Below, piece by piece: positions 27,925 through 35,284 of a stretch of DNA of 53,770 bases. Position 1 is the stretch's first letter; every line of letters starts with the position of its first letter. Source of the DNA: an uncultured Clostridia bacterium (GTDB lineage Bacteria; Bacillota; Clostridia; Oscillospirales; Ruminococcaceae); contig CALXGT010000046.1 in assembly GCA_944387915.1 (NCBI GenBank), forward strand, positions 1 to 53,770, read 5' to 3'. The notes beneath the pieces were generated by a model. It was not told the DNA's origin and did not search any database. It saw only the letters and a list, made by a program, of their open reading frames with translations. The translations under genes and the position numbers were made by a program.

Positions 27925-29127
27925 ATGAAAAGAAATGTGTTAACAACCGTAATTGCAACCGTGTTTACATGTCTTGTTTTCGCCATGCCGGCCTTTGCCG
28001 AGGAAGATTCCGGCAATCCGGAAGACTTCTTCCTCTACCGAAATTCTCCTTCCAGGGACCCTCAGGTCTTGGAGAGCGACGACAGCTGTTATTGGACCGA
28101 GGGGTGGAAATGGGACGCGGACAGCCGGACCCTTACCCTAAAAAATGCAACCCTGGATAAACAGGTCTACCTGCCGAAAGATTCCACCGTTATCTTAATG
28201 GGCGACAACAAGGTGACCCGGCTGGATGCTTTTGGAGATATGACCATAACGGGAAGCGGGCGGCTGGAAACGGACTTTTTGTCTACGAGTCTTCGTTCGA
28301 CTCCGCCCATACCCGCGACCGTTACCATAAAACGAGCCGAGGTTTTGGCGAACGACACCCAGCTTACCTCTTTGGTCCTTCGAAACGGCGCGTCTTTTAC
28401 GGCTCCCCATAGTTTGCAAATCGAAGACGGCTTTGTTTTGGTAGACGACAGCACCTTAAACGTGGAAGCGTCAGACGACGGATACGCGCTTTACGCAAAA
28501 GACATTGTTTTGATCGACTCCACCGTGACTGTAGACGAAGCGCAGAAGGCATGGGTTCCGGTTTGCGCCAAAGATGACCATATCCTTATGGTGGATAGTC
28601 TCGTCACCGTAGCGGGAAAAGCGGTCTCCTCTTCCGAGGACATCCCGTTGAACGGCCCGGATGGAAAGCCCCTTACCGCGGGCTGGAACTATATCCCCGC
28701 CACAGGAGAATGGTGCTATCTGTATGAAAACGGGTGGAGATATGTGGGGCTGTTGGAGTGGAACGGAGACTATTATTATCTGAATCCGTATATGCTGACC
28801 AATATTTACTTTACCGAGGATAATATTGCCCGATATTTTGATGCTTATGGTGTGATGCAGACCGGATGGGTCCAGCCTTTCTTAAATCAACCAGGGGGAG
28901 GCAGCGATCGGTGGGTATACTTTAATGAGGACGGCTCCAAAGCGGATCGCTGGTTTTTCGTAGACGGTCACTGGTATTATCAGGGGATTGGCGCCACTGG
29001 CATTTTGGTCACCGGATGGCAGAAAATCGGCGGAGAATATTACTATTTTGATGAAAGCGGCGCGATGCTTGCCGATACTGTAGTGGACGGCTATGTGTTA
29101 GCCGCAGATGGAAGATGGATCCCCTAA
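27925..29127 (+). CDS. Secreted protein with beta-helix-like domain and wall-binding repeats
   Basis: The 400-aa protein has a signal peptide ending near AMPAFA-EE (about residue 25), a repetitive beta-rich region (about 50-235; DSRTLTLKNATLDKQVYL, VTIKRAEVL, VLVDDSTLNV) similar to carbohydrate-binding beta-helix domains, then choline/cell-wall-binding type repeats (about 250-400; GWRYVGLLEWNGDYYYL, GYVLAADGRWIP). It is probably displayed on the cell wall. Ligand unknown. It follows ricT closely but has a hairpin over its ribosome binding site and its own terminator. Confidence 0.8.
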   Translation: MKRNVLTTVIATVFTCLVFAMPAFAEEDSGNPEDFFLYRNSPSRDPQVLESDDSCYWTEGWKWDADSRTLTLKNATLDKQVYLPKDSTVILMGDNKVTRLDAFGDMTITGSGRLETDFLSTSLRSTPPIPATVTIKRAEVLANDTQLTSLVLRNGASFTAPHSLQIEDGFVLVDDSTLNVEASDDGYALYAKDIVLIDSTVTVDEAQKAWVPVCAKDDHILMVDSLVTVAGKAVSSSEDIPLNGPDGKPLTAGWNYIPATGEWCYLYENGWRYVGLLEWNGDYYYLNPYMLTNIYFTEDNIARYFDAYGVMQTGWVQPFLNQPGGGSDRWVYFNEDGSKADRWFFVDGHWYYQGIGATGILVTGWQKIGGEYYYFDESGAMLADTVVDGYVLAADGRWIP

Positions 29128-29134
29128 TATGCAA

Positions 29135-29175
29135 AAAACGGAAACCTTCTCTTTCGGGAAAGTTTCCGTTTTCCT
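29135..29175 (+). terminator. Terminator of the secreted protein gene
   Basis: AAAACGGAAAC (29135-29145) pairs with GTTTCCGTTTT (29162-29172), with a further CTTTC/GAAAG inner stem. Confidence 0.75.
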
Positions 29176-29176
29176 C

Positions 29177-29205
29177 TTGCATTTTCAAAGAATTCTTGCT
29201 ACAAT
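29177..29205 (+). promoter_or_regulatory. Promoter of the ferredoxin gene
   Basis: TTGCAT (29177-29182) and TACAAT (29200-29205) with 17 bp spacing and a TGC extension before the -10; 31 bp before the start codon. Confidence 0.75.
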
Positions 29206-29235
29206 GAAGTATACTCTTAAAGGAGGTGTTTTTTC

Positions 29236-29406
29236 GTGGCTTATGTAATCAACGATAACTGCATCGCTTGCGGCGCTTGCTCCAGCGAATGCCCCGTAGA
29301 AGCGATCAGCGAGGGCGACGGCAAATACGTCATCGACGCGGCTACCTGCATCGAGTGCGGCGCTTGCGCGGGTGTTTGTCCTGTAGACGCTCCTCAGGCG
29401 GAATAA
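29236..29406 (+). CDS. 2[4Fe-4S] clostridial-type ferredoxin
   Basis: This 56-aa protein starts at GTG 29236 after a near-perfect AGGAGGTG site with a 7-base gap. It carries two CxxCxxCxxxCP motifs: CIACGACSSECP (9-20) and CIECGACAGVCP (38-49), the classical small electron carrier of Clostridia used with pyruvate:ferredoxin oxidoreductase and hydrogenases. Single-gene unit between a strong promoter and a terminator, suggesting high expression. Confidence 0.96.
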   Translation: MAYVINDNCIACGACSSECPVEAISEGDGKYVIDAATCIECGACAGVCPVDAPQAE

Positions 29407-29423
29407 TGCGATGGATTCTCGAA

Positions 29424-29456
29424 TAAAAGGCCCGGCTGTCAGGCGGGGTCTTTTAT
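29424..29456 (+). terminator. Terminator of the ferredoxin gene
   Basis: AAAAGGCCC and GGGGTCTTTT form an imperfect stem (one G-T pair) ending in a T-run, 18 bp after the stop. Confidence 0.65.
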
Positions 29457-29514
29457 TGTTTTTGACAGCCTGTCTTCATCGGGCGGCACAAGCTTTATGG
29501 AAAGGGGTGAATAA

Positions 29515-30366
29515 ATGCTTTTGTTACTTTTGTTGCCCCTTATTCTTGTCTTCTTTTTGATCCATACATCCGAACGAATTCGCTATCAAAAAACCGAATA
29601 TTTCATTCAAACACGAATCCCTTTTCGGCATATTGTTTGGGATAAAGGCTCTCTCGGTGAATACTATATCTATTCTTCGTTAACACCTTTGCCCGGTAGC
29701 AAACGATTTTTGTTTAACTGCTATATTCCAAAACCAAACGGAGAAACTACGGAAATCGACGTAATCATGATCCATTCATCTGGTATCTATGTGTTCGAAT
29801 CCAAAAATTACGGAGGTTGGATATTCGGAAAGGATACCGACCGATATTGGACACAAACTCTCCCGGCGGGGTACGATAGATCCGTGAAAAACCGTTTTTT
29901 TAATCCTGTAATACAAAATGAAATCCATGTGCAATGGTTGAAAGCTTATCTCCAGGATGAGAGTATTCCCTTTTTTTCCTTTGTGGTATTTAGCGACAGA
30001 TGTACACTCAAACAAATTACTTTATCACGTCCCGGTCATCGTGTCATCTATCGCTTTGCACTTTCCTATCAGGTGCAAAGTGTAGCCAATCAATCTCAGG
30101 CTTTCTTAACGCCCGAAAAGATCCAAGTCTTGTATGACAAGCTATTTCCTTTGGCCAATCCGGACATAGCCAAAAAATTTTCCCATGTGACGGCCATTTA
30201 CCAAAAGTATCAGGCATTTCCCGATCCCATCAACGACAAGATTTGTCCCCGATGTGGTGGAAAACTGGTGATTCGAACTGCTCAAAAAGGAAAATACGCT
30301 GGGAAAGCTTTTTGGGGCTGTGTCAACTACCCAAAATGCCGGTATATTCAAAATATAGATCAATGA
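29515..30366 (+). CDS. NERD-domain protein with C-terminal zinc ribbon
   Basis: The 283-aa protein has one N-terminal membrane helix (about 1-17), a NERD (nuclease-related) domain with TTEIDVIMIHSSGIYVFESKNYGG (about 78-101), keeping the Asp and the Glu-x-Lys of the PD-(D/E)xK fold, and a C-terminal topoisomerase-type zinc ribbon CPRCGG...GCVNYPKC (about 244-274). It could act on DNA near the membrane; its substrate is not known. It is visibly more A/T-rich than its neighbours (many TTT, AAA, ATT codons). GGAAAGGGG precedes the ATG; no clear promoter was found. Confidence 0.85.
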   Translation: MLLLLLLPLILVFFLIHTSERIRYQKTEYFIQTRIPFRHIVWDKGSLGEYYIYSSLTPLPGSKRFLFNCYIPKPNGETTEIDVIMIHSSGIYVFESKNYGGWIFGKDTDRYWTQTLPAGYDRSVKNRFFNPVIQNEIHVQWLKAYLQDESIPFFSFVVFSDRCTLKQITLSRPGHRVIYRFALSYQVQSVANQSQAFLTPEKIQVLYDKLFPLANPDIAKKFSHVTAIYQKYQAFPDPINDKICPRCGGKLVIRTAQKGKYAGKAFWGCVNYPKCRYIQNIDQ

Positions 30367-30405
30367 AAAGGGAAAAACCGTTAACAGTTTTTCCCTTTTC
30401 ATTTT
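30364..30405. terminator. Bidirectional terminator between NERD gene and sugar isomerase
   Basis: GAAAAGGGAAAAAC (30365-30378) pairs with GTTTTTCCCTTTTC (30387-30400); T-rich flanks exist on both strands, between two convergent genes. Confidence 0.8.
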
Positions 30406-30421
30406 GCAGGATCCTTTTTTG

Positions 30422-31243
30422 TTACCAGCCTAAGCTCTTTAAATACTCCCGGCTCATCTCGATCGCTTCCATAGGCGTGCGGCCTACCGAAGAATCCTGT
30501 TCCACAATGACCCATTCGCTTCCCGCTTCCAAAGACGCTTCCAAAATGGAAGGCATGTCCTGGAGTCCATGCCCCACCGGACGGAATTCGAAAATTCCCG
30601 TCTCTTCTTTGACCTTTTCGGTCTCAATGCCAATCAGTTCATACATATTTTGAGGATTTCCCTCTTTATAAAAGTCCTTCAAATGAACAATAGGAGCTCT
30701 TCCCTTATATTTTCTCACATACGCGGCGGGATCCTCCCCCGCGACTTTGATCCAGCAGGTATCCAGCTCGGTTTGAAGGATGTCGGCGGGAATATGGCTA
30801 TACAGATAATCCAATCCGTACTCCCCGTTTTCCATTTTTACAAACTCAAAGTCATGGTTATGGTAAAGAAGGGTCATTCCCCGCTCATTACAGGCTTTTC
30901 CGATGCGAACGATCTCGTCCATGGTGGCCGCAAATTCATCGGTCCCGGGACGATTCTCCTCTTCCAAATAAGGAACCGCGATATACCGACACCCCGCCGC
31001 CTTATACGCATCGAGAATATGAATGTCTTTAATCATATCCTGAAAAGGAATGTGAGCGGAAACAACCTGTAAATTCAGCTTGCCGCAAATTTCCTTAATT
31101 TCTTCGGGGGCGGTGTTATAAAGTCCCGCTAACTCCACGCCCTGGTACCCCATGGCGCTGATCTTTTCCATGGTGCCCTTAAAATCTCTTTCCGCGTCGT
31201 CCCGGACCGAATAGACCTGGACCGCGACCGGCAATGTTTTCAT
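30422..31243 (-). CDS. Sugar phosphate isomerase/epimerase family protein
   Basis: The 273-aa TIM-barrel protein belongs to the AP-endonuclease-2-like superfamily (xylose isomerase-like). Seen: YSVRDDAERDFKGTMEKI, GYQGVELAGLY, LYHNHDFEF, ELDTCWIKVAGEDP and HLKDF, with Glu/His/Asp residues typical for a divalent metal site. Members act on inositols and other sugars; the exact substrate is unknown. AGGAGG precedes the ATG at 31243; the longer frame from 31303 crosses the promoter. Single-gene unit. Confidence 0.88.
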   Translation of the reverse strand: MKTLPVAVQVYSVRDDAERDFKGTMEKISAMGYQGVELAGLYNTAPEEIKEICGKLNLQVVSAHIPFQDMIKDIHILDAYKAAGCRYIAVPYLEEENRPGTDEFAATMDEIVRIGKACNERGMTLLYHNHDFEFVKMENGEYGLDYLYSHIPADILQTELDTCWIKVAGEDPAAYVRKYKGRAPIVHLKDFYKEGNPQNMYELIGIETEKVKEETGIFEFRPVGHGLQDMPSILEASLEAGSEWVIVEQDSSVGRTPMEAIEMSREYLKSLGW

Positions 31244-31274
31244 AAAATGACCTCCTATCTTGTTTTCTAACCTC

Positions 31275-31303
31275 AGTATACCGTCACCGGCAAAAAAAGT
31301 CAA
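31275..31303 (-). promoter_or_regulatory. Promoter for the sugar isomerase gene
   Basis: On the minus strand TTGACT (31303-31298) and TATACT (31280-31275), 17 bp apart, 32 bp before the start codon. Confidence 0.78.
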
Positions 31304-31327
31304 TTACTCATCTTTTCCGCTATAAAG

Positions 31328-31366
31328 CGAAAACGCCCCACCGGCTGCCTAATTCCGGTGGGGACG
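31328..31366 (-). terminator. Strong terminator ending the B12-riboswitch transcript
   Basis: On the minus strand a CCCCACCGG/CCGGTGGGG stem with a 10-nt loop is followed by CGTTTTCGC. It closes the transcript of the repeat protein and the structured RNA. Confidence 0.75.
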
Positions 31367-31466
31367 CTCTCGATAGGAAGATAACCAAACACCCAAGCTC
31401 TTCAGAAAGGTCGCTGCCTTCGACCAAACTACCTGTAAGCTTTGTGATGCGGACAAATTCAAGCGG
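31367..31466 (-). ncRNA. Candidate structured RNA, class not recognised
   Basis: The stretch between the stop codon of the repeat-protein gene and the terminator has no ORF but a long nested helix on the minus strand: CAC-A-AAGCT, CAG and GGTCG on one side pair with CGACC, CTG, AGCTT and GTG on the other (31446-31390), capped by loop AAGGCAG. It could be a 3' UTR element or a separate small RNA. It does not show the signatures of SRP RNA, tmRNA, RNase P or the common riboswitches known to me. Confidence 0.45.
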
Positions 31467-31724
31467 CTATTTTTCCTGGGAAGGGGCGCCGCCACTCCGT
31501 TTTTTTCGATAATTTTTGCGCTTCTTTTTTTGGGCGGGGGTAAAAGTAAGCTTGGGCTCCTTCAAGCCCGCCGCTTCCAACGCCCGGGGCCACGGTCCCA
31601 AGCAGGCCTTCACAAAGACAACCTCATCTTCCTCGAAATCTCCCCGATGAGGAAGCCGCCCCAACGCTTCCGCCTTCTTTTTCAACAAAAGGATCGCCTT
31701 TTCCTCTTTTTCCCTATGTTCCAT
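31467..31724 (-). CDS. Homing-endonuclease-associated-repeat (HNH_repeat) small protein
   Basis: The 85-aa protein has one repeat of the homing-endonuclease-associated type: AEALGRLPHRGDFEEDEVV followed by CLGPWPRALEAAGL (about 19-57), then a very basic tail (KKKRKNYRKKR). No nuclease domain is present. The repeat is thought to bind nucleic acid. The ATG at 31724 is chosen because AAAGGAG lies 8 bases upstream; ATG 31730 and TTG 31748 are too close to the site or inside the terminator. It is the first gene after the cobalamin riboswitch. Confidence 0.7.
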   Translation of the reverse strand: MEHREKEEKAILLLKKKAEALGRLPHRGDFEEDEVVFVKACLGPWPRALEAAGLKEPKLTFTPAQKKKRKNYRKKRSGGAPSQEK

Positions 31725-31744
31725 GTCCATTTCTCCTTTGGAAC

Positions 31745-31782
31745 GCAAAAACGCTTCCCTATCCGAAGATAAGGAAGCGCGG
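31745..31782 (-). terminator. Riboswitch expression-platform terminator
   Basis: On the minus strand CGCTTCC-TTATC-TTCG-GATA-GGGAAGCG is followed by TTTTT, between the B12 aptamer and the ribosome binding site of the repeat protein, as expected for ligand-dependent transcription termination. Confidence 0.78.
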
Positions 31783-31866
31783 TAAACAAAACATCATGCC
31801 AAAAGATCGCAGAAAAAGGCACAACTTTTATCCCACCGTCTCTCTCACCCAGGAATGCGGTTTCAT

Positions 31867-32061
31867 CAACAAGGCAGGTCTCCTGGCTTCCGGCGGGTTT
31901 CCCTTTCACAAGCACCTTCTCACAGATCGAAACTGCGATCTTTCTGCAATGGCTTTTGCTTGCGATTACACCGGACACAGTAATGGTAGTTGCTACGGAT
32001 TCGAACCGTATTCCCTTTTCATCTACTAATCTGCATCATATGCATCGTTGGAACCTTGCTG
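31867..32061 (-). promoter_or_regulatory. Cobalamin (B12) riboswitch aptamer
   Basis: On the minus strand P1 is CAGCAAGG (32061-32054) with CCTTGTTG (31874-31867). Between them lie the conserved core pieces AAAAGGGAA, GGTTCGAATCC, TTACTGT and, near the 3' end, GGAAGCCAGGAGACCTGCC, which closely match the cobalamin aptamer consensus. About 195 nt. The usual targets are cobalamin transport or synthesis genes or B12-independent enzymes; here the next gene is a small repeat protein. Confidence 0.9.
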
Positions 32062-32078
32062 TCATTCAATTTGGTTAC

Positions 32079-32107
32079 AGTGTAGCATACTTTCCCTCTC
32101 CTGTCAA
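32079..32107 (-). promoter_or_regulatory. Promoter of the B12 riboswitch transcript
   Basis: On the minus strand TTGACA (32107-32102), 17 bp spacer, TGC-TACACT (-10 at 32084-32079). Transcription would start just before the aptamer P1 stem. Confidence 0.82.
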
Positions 32108-32222
32108 GAGAAAGCAAACCCCATCCCCTCCATCCGTCGAAAGCGCTTTTCACAAAGAATTTTCTCCGCTTTTGTAAAAACTGCCAAAAAGGAAGAAACC
32201 TTCTTTTAAAAACAAGGATCCA

Positions 32223-32231
32223 TGCTATACT
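32223..32231 (+). promoter_or_regulatory. Extended -10 promoter for the MerR gene
   Basis: TGCTATACT is present 23 bp before the TTG start; no good -35 at 17 bp, so it relies on the extended -10 or on an activator. Confidence 0.55.
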
Positions 32232-32253
32232 GAAAGAAAAAGGGGGGGATTTT

Positions 32254-32646
32254 TTGACCATCAAAGAGGTAAGCGAAAAATACGGCCTTTCTCCGGATAC
32301 CCTTCGCTATTACGAACGAGTGGGGCTCATTCCGTCGGTACCGAGAACCGGCGGCGGGATTCGAAATTACGACGAAACATCCTGCCGTTGGATCGAACTG
32401 ATTAAATGTATGCGAAAGGCCGGCGTCCAAATCGAAGCGTTGATTGAATACGTAAATCTTTTTTCCCAAGGAGAAGAAACGGTAGACGCCCGAAAGGCGC
32501 TGCTTTTAGAACAGCGGCGGCTTCTTCTTCGAAAGAAAGAGGATATTGAAGAGTCCATTTCCTGGCTGGATAAAAAAATTGACCGGTACGAAAAGGGGCT
32601 GATGACCACCAAAGAGCAGCTTTTCTCCTCCACAAAGGAGGAATGA
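32254..32646 (+). CDS. MerR-family transcriptional regulator
   Basis: The 130-aa protein has the MerR winged HTH (1-70; MTIKEVSEKYGLSPDTLRYYERVGLIPSV) and a coiled-coil dimerisation helix (about 80-118). The C-terminal effector part is minimal, as in the small TipAN/AdhR-like group that often controls stress or aldehyde responses. The start is TTG at 32254 following a run of seven G. It leads NudC and a wall-binding protein with short gaps (33 and 13 bp), so it may control its own operon. Confidence 0.9.
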   Translation: MTIKEVSEKYGLSPDTLRYYERVGLIPSVPRTGGGIRNYDETSCRWIELIKCMRKAGVQIEALIEYVNLFSQGEETVDARKALLLEQRRLLLRKKEDIEESISWLDKKIDRYEKGLMTTKEQLFSSTKEE

Positions 32647-32679
32647 TCTGCGTTAACACTGTGAAAGAAGGCAAATGGT

Positions 32680-33513
32680 ATGCTGCATCAAATCGGAGAC
32701 GGAGAATACCGATGCGAGTTTTTTTACGAAAAGGAAGAAACCAGCGAAGACATTATTTTGGTTTTGGAAGAGGATAAACTGTGGCTAAAAAAAGAGAAAG
32801 ACGGATTTTCGCTTCCCAGACGACGGGATTTTCCCGACGGGATACTCCGGCCCAAAACCGCCCGGTACCTTTTTTCCGTCCACCGCACCTCTTTTTTCCT
32901 TTCGGAACCTTTACAAAACCGACCCCAGTCCTTTTCGTTAGAGGGGACCTTCGCGCTGCGTCAAAAGCTTCCCCCTTGGGAGGCCTTCGGCGGCGTTACC
33001 GCCTACCATCTCGGTTACTGGTATCATCATAACCGGTTTTGCGGCGCCTGCGGGACAAAAATGGAATTTGGCACCAAGGAACGGGATTTGATCTGCCCCG
33101 CTTGCGGCAATATCAAATACCCGGAGATCTCTCCGGCGGTCATTGTGGGGATCACCCATCAAAACCGGCTTTTGCTCACCCGGTACGCGGGAAGAACCAC
33201 CGGAGGTTACGCGCTGGTGGCAGGTTTTTGCGAGATCGGGGAGTCCTTTGAAGATACCATCAAACGGGAGGTCGCCGAGGAAGTCGGATTGAAGGTAAAA
33301 AACATTACTTATTACCAAAGCCAGCCGTGGGGCTTTTCCCGCTCGCTGCTGGCGGGATTTTTCGCCGAAGTGGACGGGGACCCTACCGTTACTTTGGTGG
33401 ATGGGGAGCTTTCCGAGGGAACATGGTTTGAACGAGAGGCGATCCCGCCTATCACCTCGGATATGAGTTTAACATCCACCATGATGGATGCGTTTCGCAA
33501 GGGAGAAGTATAG
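32680..33513 (+). CDS. nudC: NAD(+) diphosphatase NudC
   Basis: The 277-aa Nudix hydrolase splits NAD(H) into NMN(H) and AMP and can remove NAD caps from RNA. Seen: a zinc ribbon CGACG...CPACG (about 116-147), the Nudix box GFCEIGESFEDTIKREVAEEVG (about 184-205), and SQPWGFS, the motif that marks the NudC subgroup (family SQPWPFP). Normal length. Middle gene of the MerR operon. Confidence 0.93.
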   Translation: MLHQIGDGEYRCEFFYEKEETSEDIILVLEEDKLWLKKEKDGFSLPRRRDFPDGILRPKTARYLFSVHRTSFFLSEPLQNRPQSFSLEGTFALRQKLPPWEAFGGVTAYHLGYWYHHNRFCGACGTKMEFGTKERDLICPACGNIKYPEISPAVIVGITHQNRLLLTRYAGRTTGGYALVAGFCEIGESFEDTIKREVAEEVGLKVKNITYYQSQPWGFSRSLLAGFFAEVDGDPTVTLVDGELSEGTWFEREAIPPITSDMSLTSTMMDAFRKGEV

Positions 33514-33526
33514 AAAGGAGCATAAA

Positions 33527-35248
33527 ATGAAAGCATTATGGAAAATGATGCTGTCCGCCGCGTGTTTTTGTATTTTCGCGGCAGTGGGCGTGCATCAGGA
33601 TGCGTTTGCCGCGGTATACAGCGGCGTTGAGACTTCGTTTGACGGGGCACTGTCCTACACCTGGACAGTGGACACCGAAAAAAAGACATTGACATTGGAT
33701 GGAAACGACGTAGACTTTTTCTATTTTGAAGACAACGTTCCCTGGGCAAAGTATGAAAACCAGATCGACCATCTGGAGTTAAAGGGAAACGGGTATTTTC
33801 CAGGCGGCGGCTCCGCCGACCTGATCCAAAGTCTCGACCGGATCGTGGATACCGCCCACTGTTCCTTTGGCGACGGGTTTTCCTATACCCTGGACCGGGA
33901 TGCGAAGACCCTGACCTACGAAGGAAACGGGGAATGCTCGCCGTCTTTGGGCTGGCGGTTAGGCTTTTTGATCGACGGCGTGGAGACGGTAATCATCGGA
34001 GACGGCATCACCCGGATGGATTTTACCGAATCCTACGACGCTACTTTGGTATTGGGGGATCAGGTTCAATTTCGCGCCATCAACAACGGGATCACCACAT
34101 CCATCAGCGCCAAAGCCTTTGTGGTGAGCGAAAACAACCCTTACTACGCTTCCTATGAAGGAGGATTATACAGTAAGGATTATTCGAGCCTTCTTCGCTC
34201 TCCGAAAGGGACCTCTATGAAATTCCATCCCGACGTGAAATATCTGGAGGCCTACTCGATGCAGATCTCCGACGGGATGGTGGTGCTTCCCTGGGGCTTA
34301 AAAACGGTCAACGGCGGCGCGCTGTGCGAGCTTCGGAACACGACGGTGGTGTTCCCCGACACTCTGACCTATATCGGCTCCGGAAATAACACGTTGCCCG
34401 ACGCGAGGGTCGCCCATACTGTGACCTACATCTATAGTAAAGGGAACAAGGTCGCTTTGGAGACCCTCACCGGCTACACCGGCGCCTACGGGGAGACCAT
34501 CGCCGTGCAGGCAGTGGATTCGGTGGCGAAATACTACCCGGAGGTTTCCCCGTCCGAGAAGATGGGCTGGGTCGAGGAAAACGGAAAAGCCTATTATTAC
34601 GACGAAACCGGAAAGCCCATCACCAACCAATGGCTGTTCCAAAATAATAAATGGTACTATTTTGGAAGCGACGGCGCGGCGGTCAAGGGATGGCTTTGGG
34701 ATAAAAACTATGACGGATGGTTTTACCTTTTGGATGATTACAGTATGGTCTCCGGCAGACAGACGGTCATCGACGGGGTCACCTATCAGTTTTACGCCAA
34801 CGGCAAAATGGCGTCATCGGCGTTCGGGCTGTATAACGGTCAATGGTACTACTACAATGCCGCCGGCGCGATGGTCAAAGACCGCTGGGTCTTACATGGG
34901 GACGGAAGATGGTACTATCTCGCAAACGACGGCCACATGGCCAGCAATACCTTTACCGATGACGGCTATTACGTCAACGAAAACGGCGCATGGGAAAGCG
35001 GGATGAGAAACCAATGGTTTTTCCACGTTCAAAGCTGGCATTATTTGGACGGCAATGCCAAAACCGTCACCGGATGGCTGACCTGGAACAGCAAGCAATA
35101 TTACTTTTACGACACCGGAGATATGCTCACCGGCTGGCTTTTCGATAACGGCAGCTATTACTATTTTGGCAGTGACGGCGCCATGCTCCGAAATCAAAAA
35201 ACCCCGGACGGATATTACGTAGATCAAAACGGAAAGTGGATCCGGTAA
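33527..35248 (+). CDS. Secreted BspA-like protein with choline-binding-type repeats
   Basis: The 573-aa protein has a signal peptide (about 1-28, ending HQDAFA), an N-terminal region typical of BspA-like surface proteins (YTWTVDTEKKTLTLDG, VETVIIGDGITRMDF, TVVFPDTLTYIGSG; about 35-310), and about ten aromatic-rich wall-binding repeats to the end (NNKWYYFGSDGAAVKGW type, about 350-573). Likely anchored noncovalently to the wall and used in adhesion or substrate capture. ATG at 33527 follows AAAGGAGC. Its last repeats resemble those of the protein at 27925-29127 (both end in D-G-x-Y-x-x-x-x-x-G-x-W-I). Confidence 0.85.
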   Translation: MKALWKMMLSAACFCIFAAVGVHQDAFAAVYSGVETSFDGALSYTWTVDTEKKTLTLDGNDVDFFYFEDNVPWAKYENQIDHLELKGNGYFPGGGSADLIQSLDRIVDTAHCSFGDGFSYTLDRDAKTLTYEGNGECSPSLGWRLGFLIDGVETVIIGDGITRMDFTESYDATLVLGDQVQFRAINNGITTSISAKAFVVSENNPYYASYEGGLYSKDYSSLLRSPKGTSMKFHPDVKYLEAYSMQISDGMVVLPWGLKTVNGGALCELRNTTVVFPDTLTYIGSGNNTLPDARVAHTVTYIYSKGNKVALETLTGYTGAYGETIAVQAVDSVAKYYPEVSPSEKMGWVEENGKAYYYDETGKPITNQWLFQNNKWYYFGSDGAAVKGWLWDKNYDGWFYLLDDYSMVSGRQTVIDGVTYQFYANGKMASSAFGLYNGQWYYYNAAGAMVKDRWVLHGDGRWYYLANDGHMASNTFTDDGYYVNENGAWESGMRNQWFFHVQSWHYLDGNAKTVTGWLTWNSKQYYFYDTGDMLTGWLFDNGSYYYFGSDGAMLRNQKTPDGYYVDQNGKWIR

Positions 35249-35249
35249 G

Positions 35250-35284
35250 AAAAAAGAGACGGTAAAAACCGTCTCTTTTTTATT
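35250..35284. terminator. Bidirectional terminator between convergent genes
   Basis: AAAAAAGAGACGGT (35250-35263) pairs with ACCGTCTCTTTTTT (35268-35281); both strands have T-runs. Confidence 0.85.

Noticed and set aside
31367-31466. Assignment of the structured region to SRP RNA, 6S RNA or a known riboswitch
   Set aside because: The expected core motifs of SRP RNA and common riboswitches are missing; 6S RNA cannot be excluded by eye but is not supported.
31682-31978. 98-codon minus-strand ORF across the riboswitch
   Set aside because: It overlaps conserved aptamer and terminator sequence and has no ribosome binding site.
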